Assembly (NCBI GenBank): GCA_019916065.1
Contig: CM034239.1
Coordinates: 47,381,812-47,445,811, forward strand
Source: Vitellaria paradoxa
Taxonomy: Eukaryota; Streptophyta; Magnoliopsida; Ericales; Sapotaceae
Length of the DNA: 64,000 nucleotides
Direction: 5' to 3'
The notes under the pieces were generated by a model. It did not search any database, had not been told where the DNA came from, and was given only the letters and a program-made list of their open reading frames with translations. Numbering within the stretch: the stretch's first letter is position 1; every line of letters begins with the position of its first letter. The translations under genes were made by a program, and so were the position numbers. Shown here one piece after another: positions 58,160 through 64,000 of this stretch.

Positions 58160-58620
58160 AATATTTAGTTAAACTAAATTTTTTTTAATAAATAATATAA
58201 TTAAATTAAATTAAATTAAATATCTAAATTAATACGTAATATATTTTATTAATTATTTTTAATAAATAATTTAATTAAATTAATTAATATGAAATATATT
58301 TTACTGATTATTTTTAATAAATAATATAGTTACATTAATTTAATTTAATTTAATTATAAAAATTAATATGTAACTATTTAGTTAATTTATGTTTAGAAAT
58401 AACTAAATTAAATTAATTAATTTAATTAATGTAATTAATATTCAATATATTTTATCAAATTATTTTTAATAAATATCATAATTAAATTATTCAAATTATT
58501 ATAAAATATATTTAATTCACTTGTTCTTAATAAATAATATATTTTATATTCACTCAATTAATAATATAATAATTATATTTTTTAATTTTTTACTAAGTAA
58601 TATAATTAAATTATAACTTG
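58160..58620. repeat. AT-only tandem repeat region
   Basis: Imperfect units containing AATATATTTTATTAATTA, TTTTTAATAAATAATATA and AATTAAATTAAATT recur about five times, spaced roughly 70-130 bp. Almost no G or C. Confidence 0.7.
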
Positions 58621-59924
58621 ACATTTTTATATTTATTGAATTAAATGATTTTTATGAAATAATTAAACTAAATAAAACAAAATATATTTTATTAAATTCA
58701 ATTGATTTTTTTAAAAACTAGTAAAATATAAAAAAATAATTATTATAAATAAAATTACATTTTTAAATGTATTTTCTATTTTCATTAAAAAAAACAAAAA
58801 AATAAAAACAAACACAAAAAAACCGACAGCATTATAAAACGACCGCTCACCATTCGTTACTAAAACCATATTTGCTGGACTCCCACACGCATGACTACTG
58901 ATCCGCTATAAATAAAAATGTTTTTATTAAAAATTATTGTATGATGACCAGAAAATTCGGCAAAGGTACTTGATTGGCTGACCCGTTTAAAATTCAGCGA
59001 AGGTGCGCTTGCTTGGTTGACCCGTAAACTCGCCGTGCATGTTTCGGGGTAATTAATTTAAGAGTTAACGGTAGTATTCAAAGTAACAAAGGAAAATGGT
59101 CACAATCCACAAACCCACCATTGGAAGGCTTAGGGCTATGATTGGCTTTGGGAGTAGAACAATGAAAAAGAAAAGTGATAGAGGAGAGAAAATGAGAAAT
59201 ATTGTGAAAATAATAATAATAATAATATTATTATCTTTTGTTTGGTTTCGTGAAGAAATCAGAAAAAATTTTTTGTTTCGTATGAGCACGTAAAGGAAAA
59301 GGAAAGATAAGTTAAGAAATTAATGTAATAAAAAAATAGAGATCATATGAGAAGTAAATAAAAAAAAAGTTAAATTTGTCTTAATTTTTCTTTCCTATAT
59401 CTTTTTCTTCTCTTCTAAATTATTAAACTAGTCAGAAGAGAAGGAAAAAAAGAACTTTTAAATTTTCTATCTCTCTCTTCCGCTTTTGATCCGCCCTAAT
59501 CAAACAGAAGATGAGAACATGCTGCCTTGAAATAATTAGTTTAGATATGTACCTATTGTAATGAGAAAGTTAGATTACAGGATTTATATTAAAACTAGAG
59601 AAAAATTAATAAACTAACTAATAACAACAACCATTATATTTGTTGGACTTTTGAGATTTGAATGTTTTATCACGGTATGTCACCGAATTTTTTTATCACA
59701 TTTACAGTTGTGAAAATTAAATTACGTAATAATTGATTTAATAATTTTAACTAATAAATGTGATTGAATTTATATTTATTCTAATTTTTTTTCATTCTTA
59801 GTAAGATATGGGAAACTATCATTTCATTTTATATATTATAGTAGAATTTTTCTTTATATATATATCAAGTTTTTCTTTCTTTCTTTCTTTTTTTTTTTTT
59901 TAACAAATTTTGATCATTTAAAAA
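58621..59924. other. Unit 4 sequence without genes
   Basis: It contains the empty counterparts of the copia and 538-bp hAT sites (GCTGGACTCCCACACGCATG near 58877; GATTGGCTTTGGGAGTAG near 59140), then sequence matching 13500-14700. A CTTT repeat lies near 59875. Confidence 0.5.
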
Positions 59925-60960
59925 AGCCTCCCACCGATGGATGGTTCAGGACCTCCTCTTGTGGGCACCAGTTTACTATTACACTTTTTTCTTTAATTTA
60001 GACCACAAATTCACTTGGTAGAATTGCAAAGTCACTCAGCACCAGATCAAGCCTAATTATTCACACAAAACGGTAGTTGCTATTAGTTAGTCCCCAAGCA
60101 AACTCCAACAACTGTTACTTTGTCACGACTATAATGCTCCCAAAATTCACATAAATCACAGATTCAGACTACTTTATATCTAGCCATTGCAGACATTCTG
60201 ATTTTTCTTTCTATAAGTTATATACGATAGTTAGTGTCCTCTCATCTCTTGATATCTGATTCATAAGTAACTGTAGAAAGCCAATAGTATAGACAAATGT
60301 CAACATGGATGAGAGAATGTGGAGTGGATCTTGCTCTAAAGTACCAAACATTTGGATAATATTTGCTGACATTGAAGCTCTCTGTGTTGCTTCCATGCAG
60401 AAGCTAAACACTCTATCATTGGGATTTGTAATTCAGGCATAATTTGGGAGATCTTTCAAGTGGATATCTTTTATATCTGGAATTTAGTTTATAATGGTGC
60501 ATATCTAGGTACCCATTTGTTAAATAGCTTACATTTGCGCATACATAATATCTATTAAGTCGCAAACATGCAAATTTTATATCTCACTTAGTAAATCATC
60601 ATCTAATTAATTCTCAACTAATTAGAACCTAATGATCATTTTCAAAACCAAAGCACTTTGTGTGTTTTTTATGCTTTTAATGTTAAATTCTCTCACCCCC
60701 ATCCACCGTTAATGGATGGAGGTGAGCTTTCTAATTACCATTGGATTGTGGATTAGTGGACGCCTAACAAGTGTTTGATATGTGGTCCAACCTCGTACTG
60801 TCAACATAAATTTAAATATTTGTAGCTTTTAGTGGTGTAAAGTCTTTTTCCAGCAAAGCATGAAACTGATAAAAATCCAAGAAACCGTCGGCAGAGATTA
60901 TCCATAAGAGTGTGATAGGAATTCCAAGTTATTCAGCAGCCGCGATGGCGAACATCATAA
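59925..60960 (-). pseudogene. UGT relic with partial exon 1, intron and partial exon 2
   Basis: Exon-1 remnant at about 60826-60960 encodes a decayed EQLGIPITLLW-type stretch and ends at the usual splice position. An intron of about 290 bp follows. Exon-2 sequence from about 60540 has several stops, encodes MEATQRASMSANIIQMFGTL and MNQISRDERT-type residues near 60210-60411, and runs to the start of the PSPG box, where it breaks at 59925 into low-complexity sequence. It overlaps in content with the relic at 56777-57331, so they derive from two different genes. Confidence 0.85.
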
Positions 60961-61600
60961 AAAATCCAAGAAAAAAATACTAACTTTTGGTATTCTAAGT
61001 ATTTGATAAAATGCCAAAAGTTATCAATGATTTTTCATTGTTGCTAACACACCAACTTTTGCTGAGTTGGCGATGAATATAATGGTTGCTTCACTTCAAC
61101 CCAACTCTAAAGTTATCAAAATTTTTACAAAACAGACAAAAATTTGCGAAATGCTAGTGTAAGGTTTTATAATGGCAAATTCATACAAAATCTTAAATTA
61201 AATACGACAAGATTGGCATGTTTCCTAAATTGAAGAGAAGAGAAGATACGAATATTTCTTAAGTTGAATGGAACTCAAAACTTTTCGAAAGAATGAAGAT
61301 ACACTTGAGATAATAATGTCTAAATTAATAAAGAATCTTAAAGATATTGAAAAGGAAACAGAAGACTTAAAGCTGAAAAAAAAAAGGCGGTGCACCTTGC
61401 AATTAGGGCACAAGGAATGTGATCCTTCAACCTTTTGGCAATATACCCCGGAGGCAAGGCGCAGGGAAGCCAATGGTTCGAGCGATGTATTATTTGGAAG
61501 ATTTTGTTTCCGTTTAGAAAATCTGTTTATGTATTTGAGTCATAGTTGGAATAAGAGCTTGTAAATCTATATATGCACCCAAGCTTAATGTACAATTTGG
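60961..61600. other. Stretch between the UGT relic and the second copia element
   Basis: No recognised gene. The only notable ORF is the 98-codon one at 61268-61564. Confidence 0.4.
61268..61564 (+). CDS. Doubtful short ORF, 98 codons
   Basis: It starts MELKTFRKNEDTLEIIMSKL and continues with a Glu/Lys-rich, helix-prone stretch (IEKETEDLKLKKKRR), then a Trp- and Arg-containing part. The first 45 residues could form a short coiled coil. No promoter or homologue is recognised. It may be a gene fragment or chance. Confidence 0.15.
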   Translation: MELKTFRKNEDTLEIIMSKLIKNLKDIEKETEDLKLKKKRRCTLQLGHKECDPSTFWQYTPEARRREANGSSDVLFGRFCFRLENLFMYLSHSWNKSL

Positions 61601-61975
61601 TGTGAGGGAAAAATTAAAGCAGAATAAAAGAAAATATTACAATAACACACAAATAAACGTGGTTCGGCACTCTTGGCCTACATCCACGGGCAGGAAACAA
61701 TCCACTATATGATCACAATAGTAAATACAAAATAATTCTGCCTTTCCCCCTCTCTCTCTCTGGATTATCTGAACCAAAGTATCACCCAGCTCTTCTCTTG
61801 ATTTTAAAGACAAACCTCCCCCCATTTTTATCAACAGTAGTCAAAGGGAGGTAGGTAAATATTAATGTGGTTCAGCTGATAACAATACATTCAATAAATA
61901 AGGTAAGACCATCTGGGGAAAATAATGGTAATGAATTGGTCAAAACGAAAATTAAATGGGTGAGGATCCCCAACA
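61601..61975 (-). repeat. 3' LTR of the second copia element
   Basis: 375 bp on the minus strand, from TGTTGGGGATCCTCACCC (61975) to TTTTTCCCTCACA (61601), so TG...CA ends. It contains ATGTAGGCCAAGAGTGCCGA, a leader-like sequence common in plant copia LTRs. Confidence 0.82.
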
Positions 61976-63999
61976 AATCTCCCCCTCCGAACCCATGGAG
62001 AGAGGAAATACTATCTGATCAGCATCATCTGGTACCCATGCCGACCCTGTCTCGACAAAATTCAAACTTCTCTCTGGTGACAACCTTGGTCAACATATCA
62101 GCAGGATTCTGATCTGTGTGAATCTTCTCAAGCTTTAAGAACTGCTTTTCCATAACCTCACGTATCCAGTGATAACGGATGTCAATGTGCTTTGTCCGGG
62201 AATGATACATGGCATTCTTGCTCAAATCCAGTGCACTCTGACTATCACAATAAACCACATACTAATTCTGTTCTTGACCCAGTTCTTGGAGAATTCTCTT
62301 TAACCAAAGCATTTCTTTACTTGCTTCTACCATTGCAATATATTCAGCCTCTGTAGTAGATAGAGCTATACATTTTTGCAACTTAGACTGCCATGAGACA
62401 GCTCCCCCTGCATAAGTAAACACAAAGCCTGAAGTACTCTTCCTATGATCAAGGTCTCCTGCCATATCTGCATCTGTGTAGCCTTCCAAAACTGGTTCTG
62501 AACCTCCAAAGCACAAGCATAACTTTGAAGTGCCCTTAAGATACCTCATCATCCATTTCACAGCTTCCCAATGTAGCTTTCCTGGATTTGAAAGAAACCT
62601 GCTAACAACACCAACAGCATTAGCAATGTCAGGTCGAGTGCAAACCATAGCATACATCAAACTTGCTACAGCTGAAGAATAGGGAATACGGTCCATCTTA
62701 TCTCTGGTTTTCTGATCATTTGGACATGACTTTTTGCTCAATTTGAAATGGTCTGCAAGAGGAGTGCTTACAGGCTTAGCACCCTTCATGTTGAACCTAT
62801 CAATCACCCGTTCAACATATTTTTCCTGTGACAATCAAATTTTCCTTTCTTTTCTATCACGGATTATCTGCATACCCAGAATCTACTGTGTAGGACTCAA
62901 ATCTTTCATCTCAAAAAACTTTGACAATTCCAATTTTAACCTTTTAATCATCCCTGAACTCTGGCCAACTATGAGCATATCATCAACATATAGCAGCAAA
63001 ATAACAAACTTGGCATCTGAAAATCTCTAGATGTAGACACATGGATCTGAATCTGTTCTTTTGAATCCATGACTCATCATAAAAGAGTCAAATTTCTTGT
63101 ACCACTGCCTGGGTGCCCGTTTAAACCATACAGACTCTTTTTCAACTTGCAAACTAGATGTTCTTTACCTTTGACTTCAAAACCTTCTGGTTGCATCATA
63201 TAAATTTCTTCCTCCAAGTCACCATGAAGGAAGGCAGTCTTAACATCCATCTGTTCGAGCTCAAGATCCATCCCAACAGCTAAAGCAAGCACCATTCTGA
63301 CTGAAGTCATCTTCACAACTGGAGAAAATATCTCATCAAAGTCTATCCCTTTCTGTTGACTGAATCCCTTGACAACTAAGCGAGCTTTATATCTTGTCAG
63401 TTTCCCAGTTGCATCTTTCTTAAGCTTGTAAATCCATTTATTCTGTAAAGCTTTTCTTCTTGGAGGGAGTTTGACAACTCATACGTCTTATTCTGAAGCA
63501 ATGAACTCATCTCTTCTTGCATGGCTTTCATCCAGTTATCTTTGTCATTGTGTGTTCTAGCTTCCTTATAGTTTTCAGGCTCCCCCTCATCAGTAAGCAA
63601 AACATACTTAGATTCTGGATATCGAACATTCGGCCTGCGTTCCCTGGCTGGTCTTTCAACTCTTGTTTCTGGTGGAGTAGAAGTCTCCCTCTGATCAACA
63701 TTCTCAGTATCCTGCTCATCCACAGTATCATCAGAATCTGAAAACTGAGATTCTTGAACCTCTTCTACTGTTTCTTCCTCATTTGAACCCGAGGAAGAAG
63801 GATCTGACACTATATCTGGAACACTAAATGACTTTCGCTGTGGAGCCTTTTCAACAACTTGATTTTCATAGAAGATCACATCCCTACTCCTAATGACTTT
63901 CTTCTTCACTGGATCCCATAGGCTGTACCCAAACTGCTCATCTCCATAACCAATGAAGACACAAGGCTGAGATTTATCATCAAGTTTGGTTCTTTGGTC
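61976..63999 (-). pseudogene. Second copia pol: integrase end, RT and RNase H, broken
   Basis: The frame open at the edge (63397-63999) gives CVFIGYGDEQFGYSLWDP and KKKVIRSRDVIFYENQ, then an acidic Ser/Glu-rich linker. RT motifs follow: [38 protein letters not shown] (frameshift at about 63115) and catalytic YVDDML at 62974-62991. RNase H has YTDADMAGDLDHRKSTSGF, STTEAEYIA and, after a stop at 62259-62261, YCDSQSALDLSKN and TKHIDIRYHWIREV. Confidence 0.9.
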
Positions 64000-64000
64000 C

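Larger units (their letters stand above)
61601..64000 (-). mobile_element. Second Ty1/copia element, 3' half, cut by the window edge
   Basis: The minus strand shows, in order from the edge, integrase C-terminus, RT, RNase H, polypurine tract and 3' LTR. The polypurine tract GGAGGGGGAGATT lies just upstream of the LTR start at 61975. Resemblance to Tnt1-type elements (YVDDMLIV, WIREVMEKQ, LTR start TGTTGGGGATCC) is my reading. Stops and frameshifts show it is decayed. It is a different family from the element at 25530. Confidence 0.93.

Overview
This window is AT-rich nuclear DNA of a flowering plant, most likely a eudicot. The evidence is two-exon UGT85-type glycosyltransferase genes with the family's usual intron position, Ty1/copia retrotransposons primed by initiator-tRNA(Met), hAT, Mutator-like and Helitron DNA elements, tRNA-derived SINEs, and many AT and dinucleotide repeats. 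The species cannot be read from the sequence.

The backbone is a tandem segmental duplication. Each unit reads, left to right: AT-rich flank, an exon-1 relic of an old UGT (exon 2 lost), a complete UGT gene region, a short repeat monomer with a poly(A) core, a block around the motif TGGACTCCCA, then about 6 kb of AT-rich sequence. Unit 1 is about 3.7-18.9 kb, unit 2 about 18.9-39.4 kb, unit 3 about 39.4-51 kb, and degraded unit 4 material lies at 56.6-61 kb. All UGTs are on the minus strand. The first unit (7202-9389) and third unit (41831-44000) carry intact genes, each predicting 485 aa. The middle copy (20270-23679) is a pseudogene with several stops and frameshifts. Older relics lie at 4496-5253, 19679-19881, 39778-39885, 56777-57331 and 59925-60960.

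Units differ mainly by later insertions and rearrangements, and sister units often preserve the empty sites. Unit 1 has a 538-bp hAT-like element, a four-copy 121-126 bp tandem repeat and a CAGTACC minisatellite. Unit 2 has a 1.2-kb hAT-like element carrying about 620 bp of TG/CG alternating sequence inside the pseudogene intron, a 5.8-kb decayed copia element with a 441-bp tandem duplication in its reverse transcriptase, a SINE, a long-TIR Mutator-like element, and a complex inversion flanked by inverted duplications. Unit 3 has an independent inversion of about 1.6 kb, a SINE with the same tail but a different tRNA-like head, and a Helitron.

The right end holds the 3' half of a second copia element (61601 to the edge, minus strand). 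The left end holds the start of an unrecognised open reading frame with a TATA box, and LTR-like debris. No rRNA gene, true tRNA gene or CRISPR array was seen. Paralogy, empty sites and repeat boundaries were worked out by eye; no database search was possible.
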